A DNA stretch of 64,000 bases. It comes from Ephemerocybe angulata (taxonomy: Eukaryota > Basidiomycota > Agaricomycetes > Agaricales > Psathyrellaceae). Positions 12,807 through 23,628 of the stretch are shown one piece after another. Made by a program: the position numbers and the translations under genes. The notes under the pieces were generated by a model, which was not told where the DNA came from, did not search any database, and saw nothing but the letters and a program-made list of their open reading frames with translations. The stretch is from assembly GCA_013368325.1 (NCBI GenBank), contig JAACJK010000236.1, positions 62,001 to 126,000 of the forward strand, in the 5' to 3' direction. Each line of letters opens with the position of its first letter. The stretch's first letter is position 1.

Positions 12807-14340
12807 ATGAAGTCGTTTGCCACCCTTTTCAGCCTTTCCTTCGCAACGTTGATTGCTGCAGCGCCTATTGAGCTTCAAAGACGCGCCGTTGATCCCGCCC
12901 TCGTTCCCGAGTTTGGGCTGAATTCCGGTGTTAACCCTACTGGCACGGGGGACTGTGACGGTATCACCAACGCAGCTGGCGTAGTGGTCAAGATTCCTTG
13001 CTTCTGCCCACCAAAGCGTCAGGACTTCATTGATGTGAGTCTCAGGAATAATTTAAACTACCATCCTCTCATGTCTTTATCATTATAGTCTCTAAACGCC
13101 AATGTGGCGGCAGGTCGCGCGGTCAACAACCCAAGCGTCTCCGTTTCATTCCCTGGAGGCAATTCCAAGGAGGATCAGCTCGCTAGAATCCAAGCTTCAT
13201 TGGTGACCCTGCAGAACCTCCGTGGTCCTGGAGTAGGGTGCCCCGCGGCATCCACCACGTTCCTTGCTCAGCAGAAGGCCATTCAAGAAGGCGGAGCTGC
13301 TCCCGCCCCCGCCCCGGCACCTGCCCCTGCTCCTGCCCCTGCCCCAGCACCCGCTCCTCAGCCAGCTGCTCCTGCAGGAGGTGTCGACCCAGCTCTCGTC
13401 CCCGACTTTGGTGTCAAGTCTGGCCAGAACCCCACAGGGACTGGCGATTGTGATGGCATTCGCAATGCCGCAGGAAACATTGTTAAGATACCCTGTGCAT
13501 GCCCTCCTGAGCGCGATGCCTTCATTGCTGTAAGTCCATTTCGGCTGGCTATCCGGAGACCCAGACCTGACAAGTATACTAGTCCCTCAGCGCCAATGTC
13601 GCTGCTGGCAAGGTCGTGAATAACCCAGGAGTCTCCGTTTCGTTCCCTACCGACAACTCCAAGGCCTCCAAGCTTGCTCGCCTGCAAGCGTCGATTGTCA
13701 CCTTGCAGAACCTGCGTGGCCCCGGAGTAGGATGCCCTGCCGCGTCGACAACGTTCCTCGCCCAGCAGAAGGCTATCCAAGACGGAGCCGACACCAGTCC
13801 TGCGCCCGCACCTGCTGCTCCTGCCACTCCTGCCCCAGCGCCTGCTGCTCCCCAGACCCCTGCTGCAGGAGGCGTTGACCCCGCCCTCGTCCCCGACTTT
13901 GGCCTCAAGTCAGGTATTAACCCCACTGGTACCGGAGACTGCGACGGCATTACGAACGCCAGTGGGCAAGTCGTCAAGATCCCCTGTGCCTGCCCACCTC
14001 CCAGGGATGACTTCCTCGCTGTTCGTCACTTACCTCTTACCTTCGTCATGAGTTGTCGGCTAATTTTATGCATTCCGATGTAGTCGCTGAACGCCAACGT
14101 CGCCGCCGGACATGCGGTGAACAACCCTACCGTTGCCGTGTCTTTCCCCCTCGATAATTCCAACCAGTCGAAGGCGGCGCGGATAACGGCGTCTCTTATC
14201 ACCCTGCAGAACCTGAGGGGGCCCGGCGTGGGCTGCCCCGCTGCGTCCACGACATTGCTCGTAAGTCTATCCTCCCTTCGTATTTCCAAAGGGTCCTCAT
14301 CAGACCACACTTGCAGGCCCAACTGAAGGCGCTGCAATAG
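12807..14340 (+). CDS. Secreted protein with three tandem four-cysteine domains
   Basis: Family not recognised; similar uncharacterised secreted proteins are expected in agaricomycetes. It begins with a signal peptide (hydrophobic to about residue 19, ending AAA) and a possible dibasic site QRR. Three repeats of about 110 residues follow, each VDPALVP-x-FG ... GTGDCDG ... KIPC-x-CPP ... NLRGPGVGCPAASTT, giving four Cys each. Repeats 1-2 and 2-3 are joined by Pro/Ala-rich linkers. Exons: 12807-13034, 13089-13529, 13583-14020, 14084-14260, 14317-14340 (435 aa). The first three introns are phase 0 and sit at the same codon of each repeat, just before 'SLNANVAAG'. The fourth occurs only in repeat 3. 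Most likely a wall or secreted-matrix protein; function unknown. Confidence 0.85.
12888..14340 (+). repeat. Three in-frame tandem repeat units with intron
   Basis: Units run about 12888-13291, 13383-13784 and 13874-14340 and code the same four-Cys domain. An intron interrupts each unit at the homologous codon. Linkers between units are Ala-Pro dipeptide runs (about 13297-13380) and Ala/Pro/Thr-rich (about 13795-13870). Confidence 0.85.
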
Positions 14341-14711
14341 AGCGCTTCGCTATGACGCGTCCTCACGGCTCGATGCCGTTGTCGACAGTCAGCACATATT
14401 GGCAGGGTAGAGCACACACTTTACATACATGACTTCTCTTTCACTTGGCTGTATCAATCCACTCACATCTAATGCAAGCTCCGATGATACCACGCAGTGA
14501 TTCGAGGACAACTTGAGAGAGAGAAAAAACTTATTTGTTGATCGATACAGCTACAAAAACTACGGATATCAGAAACAAGCAGATGGTACTGTACAAACGG
14601 CGAGGTGGAGCGTTGAGGGAGATCTGCTGAAAGTCAAGATTAGAAACATGTTCGTTTCGAGAAATGAAGATTATTCGAAGGTGGCACAAGGTTCAGAACC
14701 CATGAATTATT

Positions 14712-15015
14712 TCTGCATACTTGAGCAGCGATGTCTAGTCGCCTCTCAGAAACACGGACCATGGTATAGTCATCCGAGGTAGGGAGGGGGAGGAAAGGTC
14801 GATAGGTGGCACAAGGGAAAACGAGACCAACCTTGCAGAACCCTATTCCTTTGCCCAACAGTGTATTCGCAGGATTTACAAACCTAGAGGAGAGCATAGT
14901 TAGATTGACAGTCCATTCGAAGATTGAAACGAAAGAAAGATCAGATAGCATAGAAAATAGTTATCTGCATACTTGAGCAGCGATGTCTAGTCGCTTCTTG
15001 GAAACACGGACCATG
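14712..15015 (+). repeat. Direct repeat pair, about 50 bp, 250 bp apart
   Basis: Copies at about 14712-14763 and 14964-15015 share TCTGCATACTTGAGCAGCG, then GATGTCTAGTCGC and ACACGGACCATG, with a few mismatches in the middle. They lie in a gene-free spacer. Nothing around them looks like a transposase gene. Confidence 0.7.
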
Positions 15016-15835
15016 CATATTATTCATCAGAGAGAGAAAAAACTAGTGCAAGACTTACTGTGACCACCATATTCTACGCCCACAATCCACAAACAGCGCG
15101 AGAAGGTGACTACAACATAGAGAAAAAGAGGGAGAGAAGGAAGGTGGAAGACAGGAACACGGAACCGAGAGCCCGAGCGCGTCGAGTTGCGCAAATTTGG
15201 GCGTGGAAACTGATGACTAAGTGTTGTCGTGGGAATTCCGGAAACACGGTTCCGGTGTCCTAATGGCGCGGTGGCACTGCTCTTTGTCCTCCGACAACTC
15301 TTTTGCGGGCGAAACTCGCCCTCGTGGATTACCGCACCTGGAGATTCGAATTTCGCGGACTCTTGGATAACGATCTAACTTGGAGGCCGAAAAATCTCAG
15401 GGGTAGGCACACCCAGGATCCCGAGAGAACAACAACGAGAGACGAGTACAGCCTGTGCTACATCGATGTTCGAAGAGTGCGATCAGAGAACTCGGCGCGC
15501 TCGTTAACAGCAGTCCGTGTCTTCTCCATATCTAAGGTTCCCGGATAATTCGCTGCTGTGTAGGCGAATTCTAGAAGGTGAAGTCATTTGCCCATGGGCG
15601 CGTTGGTTCGCCTCATATCGACTCGGAGGTTGGTTCATGAAGCGATGAGTTTCCAGGTCCCAAGCGAAGTCGGTTCGTAAGGGAGTATAACACTGACATA
15701 TTTACCTACTTGGCATCGGAGATAAGGCACGGAAGCTGGACCGGTGGGACTACTATGTAACCCTGCCCATTGGGACCAATTGGAGGGAACGAAAGAGCAC
15801 GAAGGGGAGAGATTGATCATGAAATACCCAAGCAT

Positions 15836-15842
15836 TATAAAT
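15836..15842 (+). promoter_or_regulatory. TATA box of quinone oxidoreductase
   Basis: TATAAAT about 210 nt before the start codon. The interval includes a probable 5' UTR intron, so a transcription start near 15870 would fit. Confidence 0.4.
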
Positions 15843-15987
15843 GCATTGAGCGCTAATTATACTTTTGGGCCTCGATGTCAAGCCGATGACGCCATCGCTC
15901 AAGGGTGACTTTTGACTATATCAGCTGCTCAAGAACCTCTCACTTTCTACTATCCGCGTCTGAACCTGATATCGAGTATACAACTGA

Positions 15988-16043
15988 GTAAGTAATACGC
16001 AGAATCACACTTTGAGCGTCAGCTAATGTCGTTGTGGGGGCAG
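15988..16043 (+). other. Probable 5' UTR intron
   Basis: A GTAAGTA donor at 15988 and a GGGGGCAG acceptor ending 16043 bound a 56-nt intron immediately before the start codon of the quinone oxidoreductase. Its length is typical for this genome. Confidence 0.5.
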
Positions 16044-16044
16044 G

Positions 16045-17560
16045 ATGAAGGCTGTTCTAATTAAAGATGGTAGGGGTAGCGCCGAAAACCTGTATCTTGG
16101 AGAAGCGGAAAAGCCGTCTGTTGCTCCCGGGGAAGTCTTGGTACAGGTCTGTCCCAGAGCCCACCATTTCTCGTGAAACGGATCTGATATACATCGCGCA
16201 GATCAAAGCATTTGGTTTGAATCGCATGGACGTATTGCAGCGAGAGGGCCATTATCCACCTCCCCCCGGCTCCTCGAGCATATTAGGCGTTGAGTTCTCT
16301 GGTATCATCACTGAGCTTGGAGAAGGCGCACAACTGTTCAAAGTTGGAGACGCCGTCTTTGGCCTCGTTGGCGGGGTATGTCTGACGAAACATTTTTCAT
16401 CCATCTTGAATCTCAGGCTGCGTCTCTTCTGGTTGTCTGAACAGGGTGCTTATGCGGAATACATTAACGTTCCGGAGCCTCATATCATCAAGAAGCCTGA
16501 ATACCTCACGTGGGCTCAAGCCGCTAGTATTCCAGAGAACTTCTTGACTGGTGTGTTATTTCTCCAGACGTGTTGATTTGATTCTGACGAACACCATGTG
16601 CACCCGCTCTATGCTTTCGTAACGAAAGCTTTCCAGGCCCTTGTTGTAATCGGGCAGGTCAAGCAAGGCGACAACGTTTTGGTTCATGCCGGTGCGTCTG
16701 GCGTCGGTGTGGCTGCTATCCAGCTGGCTCGAGCCTATGGAGCGTGAGTGGCTTCTCATGCTGGTCTACTTCCCCGACTGACATACATGGAATACAGTCA
16801 AAAGGTGATAGCTACCACTTCCACGCAAGAGAAGATCGACTGGTTATTAAATCTCCCTAACGGAGCAACCCATGGTTCAAACTACAAGACGGAAGACTTC
16901 TCTGCCGCCGTGAAACAAATCACGGAGGGTCATGGGGCAGACGTAGTGATTGATTTTGTTGGGAGAACCCACTTCAACAAAAATGTTGACTCGCTCGCAG
17001 TCGATGGTCGGATGATTATACTGGCTCTTATGAGCGGTGAGGACCGATCGTATGGATGCCCTTTCTACACCCACTTACTCGAGGATTTCAACGTCTTCCA
17101 ATCAAGGTGCTGTGGTGGACTCTGTCAATCTGGCACCTATCTTCTTTAAGCGCTTGCACATAGAAGGGTCCACACTTAGGTCTCGCTCCACTGCCTATCA
17201 AGCAGATTTAATTGCGCGGTGAGCAGTCTGATATCACTTACTACCTGGGCCGACCTTACTTCCTGATCTGTAGATTTGGCAATGAGGTTCTTGATAAGAT
17301 TACTGGAGAAGCTGGGCAAGGACCCATTCGTCTCTTCATTCACAAGGTCTGCCATTATCTCTTCTAGACAGCTGTCTTCAAATGGCTAATTCCCATTTTC
17401 GTTACAATCGAAGGTCTACACTTGGGATCAAGTCGTCGAGGCACACAAGGAGATGGAAGCTAACAGTAACTGGTTCGTGATTCTTCGACAGAATCGTTCA
17501 AGGCACTTTCTAATAGTCTATCGCAGTGGGAAGATTGTCATTGAAATCCCTAGAGCATAG
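16045..17560 (+). CDS. NADPH:quinone oxidoreductase, PIG3/TP53I3-like (MDR superfamily)
   Basis: Zinc-independent medium-chain dehydrogenase that reduces quinones or enones with NADPH in the cytosol. The start MKAVLIKDG and the N-terminal GroES-like fold with [19 protein letters not shown] are typical. The Rossmann nucleotide site appears as VHAGASGVG. No structural-zinc cysteine cluster is visible, as expected for this branch. Exons: 16045-16146, 16202-16375, 16445-16550, 16629-16743, 16798-17036, 17107-17218, 17274-17346, 17414-17472, 17527-17560. They give 337 aa, close to the family norm. The acceptor at 16628 was chosen because it restores [13 protein letters not shown], the family's conserved turn. 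The product ends KIVIEIPRA. It stands alone between gene-poor stretches. Confidence 0.92.
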
Positions 17561-20500
17561 TAATGTCCTGAAGGATAGATTTGCCATGTGCTTTGCATTG
17601 TCTTTCACCTTCCAATTTGCCGAGGTACTCTAACCGGCGTCAGGCAAATTCTTCCTGTATTCCTTCGATTTTATTTGCGTTGAGCAAGCTCGATAGCGCA
17701 CGACCTTTTTTCTTGGCGGTGGTAAACCCTCGCAATTTCAAGTACACATCTTTCACAAACATCAATCACCCGAGTATAGATCAAGGCACGTCGACGACAT
17801 CACCCTACCCCTCTAGCTGTCCGTTTGTTGGGCACAGTTGCGGACCCAAGGATCTCATCATTACTTGAGAACGACGAATTCAAAACACGTTGACTGGGCT
17901 TATTTCTACCTTCGATCGCTGAGCCGTTTCAAGTACACCTCTCGGCTGACCCAGTGGAGTTAGTCAATCGTCGCCTGCAGGGTTACCAGAGTTGGCTCTC
18001 GGTTGTTGGATATTATAACGTTGTTTTCAAAGCTGTACCCTTAGAATTGCCGACCAAGGCTGATTTACGCTCGCATTTCTCCTAGATATACCGCAAGCGC
18101 CCATGTTATTGACGGAGAGACGGTTTCACTCTTTGATTTTAGCTTGGATGAGCATCCGGCCGATTCCGCTCTTATTGCATCTTATCAGCCATGGGATTAG
18201 GAACCTGACTCAGGACCGCATCCAATCCGAACCGCTGCGTCCATCCTGGTAAGCCATACAATGGATTGAAGGGATTGTGCTATCTTGGGGGAGTGTGCTA
18301 ATTTTGAGGTGGCGAGTCGCACGCCAATCTCCGACAGGTGAGTTGTGGGCGCATGGTGTTGCTTAGTAGGCGCCGCGCTCACTGTCAGCCAAATGATCTA
18401 CCCTGCATTCCTGCTCCGAGTCGCAAAATGTCTTTTGTCTACGCCCCACAAACCTTCGACTGTGGCGGACGATTCGGCCTGTTCTTGAGAATGTCCTGGT
18501 TTCTGGAAGTGCTTCCGCGATCTGTCCAAATCCCACAAGACCCGCACTCTCGTTTTCTCCAGCGACCAAGCCTTGCTAATGGACCTCAGCCGGGGCCGGT
18601 CAATTGTTTGAGACGTTGATGGTAAATAGTCTTTGGGTGGAGGTGTCTCAACGGCTTGATACCATCATGATGCAATGGTCATGATTTAGACGCCCGTTCG
18701 CGCGCATCCGCGGGTGTGTTTGTTGTTTGGGAGGCTGGGGGTCCATGTTTGTACTTCTCACTCATCTGAACAATTGCAGCTCCTTGCTTGAGGATTAACC
18801 TTGTAGGCACTTAATCTCACTTACCCGGACAAAGTAAATATATCTGACCGCGGCTGCGGAAAATATGACTGGAAAGGGACCGTACACTGAATCCAGAGGG
18901 CCTCAACGCAAGTCAATAGTTACCAATCTCCACACAGAGGACGAGCCTCGAGGTCCGGTTCGGGGGTGTGTGAATACCCGACCAGTGCTAATGAGATAAG
19001 CGCTAGACGCACTTAGACGTCAATCATCACGCAGTTCTGTTTTTGTCCCAAGTAAGGTTCACTAAATCTTTGGGGAAAATAAAGATGGTCCGCTCGGGTA
19101 GCACTGCAGTAGTTCTCTTGCCCAATACCGATACCCGCAGTGATCAGAGCAGTTCTATCTAGAAGAGGGTGGTTCAGCTTCTATCAGACGCGACGGAAGC
19201 GGGCGTTGGGGCTGGAAGGATACTAAACCTTAGTGTTAGTTTGAATCGGCAGGTACAGAGTCTGGTGTCTAGGCCTGCTCCCTGATCTACTGTAAGTACT
19301 AATCTTAACTCGTGAATGGATTGGCGAAAGAAGCCCTCGGGAATATAAAGGCTGTCAAACCTTCTCGTACATACCCTCTGCCAACTAAAGCCTTGTGCCG
19401 GTCCGGGGCCGATTAATTCTTGGCTCAATTGAACTGGAAATGGGTACAAACTGAGGCGACATGCCTGCCTCTCCGCGGGCTTCATGTTTGAGCTGTTTAT
19501 ATCAACAGTAGGATTACATTTACCTTTCGTCGATTACTGAGTGGTCAAGAGATGCGAAAGCATTACAGCAAGAACAATAGAAACCTGGACACTAGGTCCT
19601 AGCTTCACGGAGGTATACCTTCGCACTACGTCGAAGTGCGTCCTAGAGGTGCGGAGGTGTGCACAATGATGTTCGTGAACTACCGAAAATCTCACCGATT
19701 GTGAAGGTTTCATGAAGGGCTTTACTAAGTCAGTGTGGCTGATCGCGAAGGAAATAGACGCTCACAATAGAGCCAAAGCAAATCGCTGGAATGGGAATGA
19801 ACACGTCTCACTCAGGGTTTGGTATTCTCCTCCTCGTAGGTTGGTACCTCGAGGCTATTACCGAAAGATAGTAACGATAGAATTTCTAAGACGCCTATAA
19901 TTGAAAGACCCCCCGCTACTGATCCGATCGTCCTCGCCTTTGGTACCTTTGCCTCGGAAGGGGAGAATCCTAGCAGTGAAGGGACTCCCCGAAACCTCAT
20001 CTCACTTGGATCATGAATAGTTTGCTAAAGACAAAGCCATGCAATTGTCGGAATGCAGGCGAATCCATGTTTCGTTCCCGAATACAAACAGAGCTATGTG
20101 GAGAATCAGGAGAAAGAGGCGATCAAATAAGGCCAGGTATCCGACGTACCCGCTGAGAGTCGACAGAGCGTACTCAAGCATAATCTAGATCAGATGGATG
20201 GGCATCTATCCTCCAGTAGTCGCCTCAAGCTCGAGTCCACCAGTGGACTGTGCCGCCACGTAGTACCCGAGAAATGCTGTTCGAAAGCTACTCGCGGGGC
20301 TAGAAATTGGATATGTATCCAAGGTTGCGGAGGCGCAAGAGAGTATCTGCTGTGCAGCGTATTCCCGGTCGACTCAATATGACAAGGCGCCTAGCCTCTA
20401 GGTCCGTGTGATTACGCCCGAAGAGCTCCCAAGAGCGCTTGCAGTTGGAAGGATGCTGCTGTAGGTGCGCCGGGATCAGAGAGGGATAATCAATGGTAAA

Positions 20501-20885
20501 CACGCAGAATATGAGCGGTAAAAAGAGGCCGCCGAGTGGAAGGTAGGTTGTGGTCGAGTCACCTTCCGTATCTGCCGGGAGCGGTAGATGAGTATGGGCG
20601 GGGCAGTGCGCGCTCCGGTTCGCGGCGGGTAGAAACGCAAACGAGCCTGCAGTGCAACTTTGCGCGCTTGGGGGAAAATAGTGAAACTGATGTCCTGGTT
20701 TGAGCGTCGCGTCGTGTTGCCGCAATCAAGATCCAAATTCGAACCGTTCTATTTGTCTTCTCACCGTCACTCGACGCTTCGTGGGACGCCCAAACCTCTG
20801 CGCACTGGAGCGCTTCCTTTTGGGTTTCTTCCCAGTTTGACTCATATGTCCGTTTGCCTTTCTACAAATACTGTCTTATGAACAG

Positions 20886-20892
20886 TATATAA
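20886..20892 (+). promoter_or_regulatory. TATA box before a small open frame
   Basis: TATATAAG is followed by a C/T-rich leader of about 100 nt with CACTATCACTCAAC-like initiator sequence, then an ATG at 21006. This arrangement resembles strongly expressed fungal genes. Confidence 0.45.
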
Positions 20893-21005
20893 GCCCTACA
20901 TCTTTCTACTATGGCTCCCCACTATCACTCAACCCATCTCGCCTTCTCCGGTTCCTCATCTCACACTACCATTTCCTTCGTACCTCTCTTCATCATCCAT
21001 ACACA

Positions 21006-21272
21006 ATGAGCTCCGGTGGAAATGTCAAGGGTGGAAACAACGGCGGACAGGGTTCCCAAACCACAGTGAAGGGCGGCGCCTCTTCAACAGGAGCAGTTTT
21101 CTTCTGAAGACCTGCAAGGACAACATCGCACTCGACTCGCGCAAAGCAACCAGCCTGACTGGATTCCTTCCAGTTCCGCACGCTAATCATCTCCGAGGCG
21201 GCGACCGTACCCTATCATCCATATAGTCCATTCACACACCATAATACGCAAGGCTTCCACGGAGGAGCTTAA
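21006..21272 (+). CDS. Putative small Gly-rich peptide gene
   Basis: Not recognised. ATG 21006 opens a 33-codon frame (MSSGGNVKGGNNGGQGS...) ending at 21107. Alternatively a donor GTGAAG at 21066 and an acceptor CCTTCCAG ending 21173, with a CTGAC branch site, join 20 codons to a second exon 21174-21272, giving 52 aa that end GFHGGA. Support comes from the upstream TATA box and C/T-rich leader, not from homology. There is no signal peptide and no CaaX end. Without transcript evidence both forms are tentative. Confidence 0.35.
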
Positions 21273-22053
21273 TTATCAACCACGACGAGGAGGAGGAGGA
21301 GGAGAGCGAGTCAGACGACGCGGGAGGCGTTAGATCTGACTCTTGGACCTTCTGCATTGGCACCCATCAAGCACACACGGACCCACGCAATCATCGACCA
21401 TTCAACTGTAGCAATAGCATATCTATGTTCCACTCATGTTTCTATTTATCCCCTGGTTCCGAATCCCCCACAATTTGTTATTTATCATGCTCTAGCGGCA
21501 CCTCATTCTATAGAGTACATTAACTATTATCAGCACATTCCCCATTGTATTTATCAGTGCCATTCAATTGCCATGATGACTCTGGACTTCATTCCCTTCA
21601 TTGCTTTCTTGACATGAGAGCGCCAAAGAGCTCAGCCCGCTTGAAGAGGTAAGGTGGCATAAATGGAGAGAGCGAACCCCGAGTAAGGCGTTACCTCGTC
21701 GAAAGCACAGTAAACATTTTCCCCTCTTTCATATTACCGTTTCAGCACGGGCTGAGTTCATTGCCTGTCGTACCACTGCGTCGGCCTCTCTCGATATCTC
21801 CCACTGTACCCGTCTCACTCGTAGACGGTGCTGATCAGGATGATGAGGTTATGCCCTTGACTTCGAGCCCAAACAAGATAGCCTCGCCGGCACCAATCCA
21901 GATTCAATTGAGATGATATCAGTACAGACGCGTACCAGGGCCAGTTCTACTGGGTCCACATGATATCATCCCCTGATCATAGTTAAGAAATAGCTTCCCG
22001 GAAGCCTTCATGAACGACTGCGGCGGTAAATGAGAAGTCAACAGGATCCCAAT

Positions 22054-23338
22054 CTAGAGCTTGCAGTTCCCCGGGTGGATGTCTGTGACTGACAGTCCCG
22101 TCGTGAGCCCCCTCTTCTCCCTCACGTCCCACCAACGAAGGATGGCATCAACAACTTCATCCTGAATCCCTGTAAAGTTGTGGTCTCCGCGTTCGATGAA
22201 GTGCAGGGTATGCGTGCCGGGTGTTCTTCTGCTAAGCGCCTGGGCATAAATCACCGCGTCATATCTAAGATTGTTACCGAAGCCGGAGTGAAGACGGGTC
22301 AGACGGAATTCCAAGTATACACGAATAGAAGAGTTGTACGTACGGCGGGACAGTCGCATCCTGCAAGCCATGGACGGTAAGGACATCGATATGTTGGGGA
22401 AATTGATCCCACACAAACGAGGTATCCCAAGCAACGAACGAAGAGACGTCCTCGGGGGTGACTTTGGCTCGGAGTAGCTTTCTGGCTACAGTTACGTCCC
22501 AAGAGTGGTATCCTTGTTTGGCAAAGCTATCCATCCACACCTTACCCTGCGGGGAATCTAGGCTGCGGGGTCAGGTCCAGCGAATGTTCGAATCCGATTT
22601 GTGCGTACCGCGGATTTTCTGCGGTCGTTAGGCTTCAGAACCGCCCCGTACAATGAACAATGAATAACGTACTTCCATACGGTATCGACCAGAAGCATTC
22701 ACATACGCCCCAACCTTCTTCCCATCCTCGGAAGTCGCAATCCAGCGGAAAGCGATGATGGACCCTCTGGAATGGCCGACGACAAGCTCGACCACGTAGC
22801 CATAATGAGCCTTCAGGTAGTCAACCACAGCTTGCAGATCTTCGAGGTCTTCGTGCAAGGCACCTTGCTTCCAAGTACCCCCACTTTCATGATTTCCTCT
22901 GCGAATTTGGTAGCAACCATGCATCAGTGGCTTTGATTCACGGGTACCAGGGTGCCGAAACCGAAGGCAATAACATATGGTGACCTCACCTAAAGTCAAA
23001 CCGAAACGAGTCTAAGGGTATCTTTGCTGCGAGCCGTTTCTGAAACAGATAGTCTTTGTGCCTGATGAGGAGGACGACATATCAGCACCCTCTTAGCACG
23101 ACAACTGAGGCCGCTAGACGAAAGTAACGGAACCCTCACCCCAAAGTACCATGGAGGATCTAAGTGCAAAGTTTTCAGAGCAGATCTATGAATGAAAGCC
23201 GGGCAGATTCCTCACCAACGCGATCTTACGGCCTTTCGTTGATTCGTTAGGGGCTAGCTGCTCCAGAAGGCCGATCAGGTTGCAACTGGGGTCATGAGGA
23301 TGTGGTATCGAGAGTTTGGTCTGGACTGGAGTTGTCAT
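22054..23338 (-). CDS. Alpha/beta hydrolase (serine aminopeptidase/esterase type)
   Basis: A cytosolic-looking serine hydrolase: oxyanion motif LILHGTLGHKD, nucleophile elbow GHSRGS, acid in HGLQDATVPP and catalytic His in GDHNFTG. These match the Hydrolase_4 family. Substrate unknown. Exons in transcript order: 23216-23338, 23140-23159 (20 nt), 22990-23061, 22673-22898, 22609-22618 (10 nt), 22344-22557, 22054-22264, giving 291 aa. The 10-nt exon restores MEKIRDSPQGKVW; skipping it shifts the frame. It has no signal peptide. ATG 23338 is the first in frame. Its stop is followed on the left by the gene-poor stretch. Confidence 0.88.
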
Positions 23339-23628
23339 CTCTCTACTGCGGGTGATTCGGCCTTATCTTTAGGATGCAGGCGCCAGAGGTAGAAGGGGGG
23401 CAGAAAGCCGAACGGGTTCATTGTGGTTGGGAGCAGCTCACTGATATGCCAAATCCCCGTAACACCGGGTGAATCCAATTCCCGCAATCCCGGTCCCACG
23501 TGCACAACCGGCAATTAACTTGCCAATGCTAGTCCCTGTCCAAGTTCAAGTTGTCCAACGAGGAGGACGACAAAATGCCCAGTAAGACGAGATGGAATGG
23601 AGAAATACAGGTAGTGGGAATCTAGAGT

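Larger units (their letters stand above)
14341..16044. other. Intergenic, 1.7 kb, with a direct repeat
   Basis: No convincing gene. It contains a near-identical direct repeat of about 50 bp (separate entry) and purine-rich stretches around 15100-15160. The right end holds the promoter and 5' UTR intron of the quinone reductase. Confidence 0.6.
17561..22053. other. Gene-poor stretch, 4.5 kb
   Basis: Only short, motif-free open frames. A frame at about 18083-18199 ends with a coding-like tail (AHVIDGETVSLFDFSL, stop after YQPWD) preceded by a CTCCTAG acceptor-like site. It could be the last exon of a lost gene, but nothing upstream joins to it. A possible small gene at 21006-21272 has its own entry. 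No reverse transcriptase, transposase or terminal repeats were recognised. Confidence 0.55.

Noticed and set aside
17561..20880. Transposon remnant in the gene-poor stretch
   Set aside because: No reverse transcriptase, integrase, transposase or terminal repeat pattern could be recognised by eye.
21006..21107. Mating pheromone precursor
   Set aside because: Basidiomycete pheromone precursors end in a CaaX box; this frame ends VFF (or HGGA if spliced) and has no Cys.
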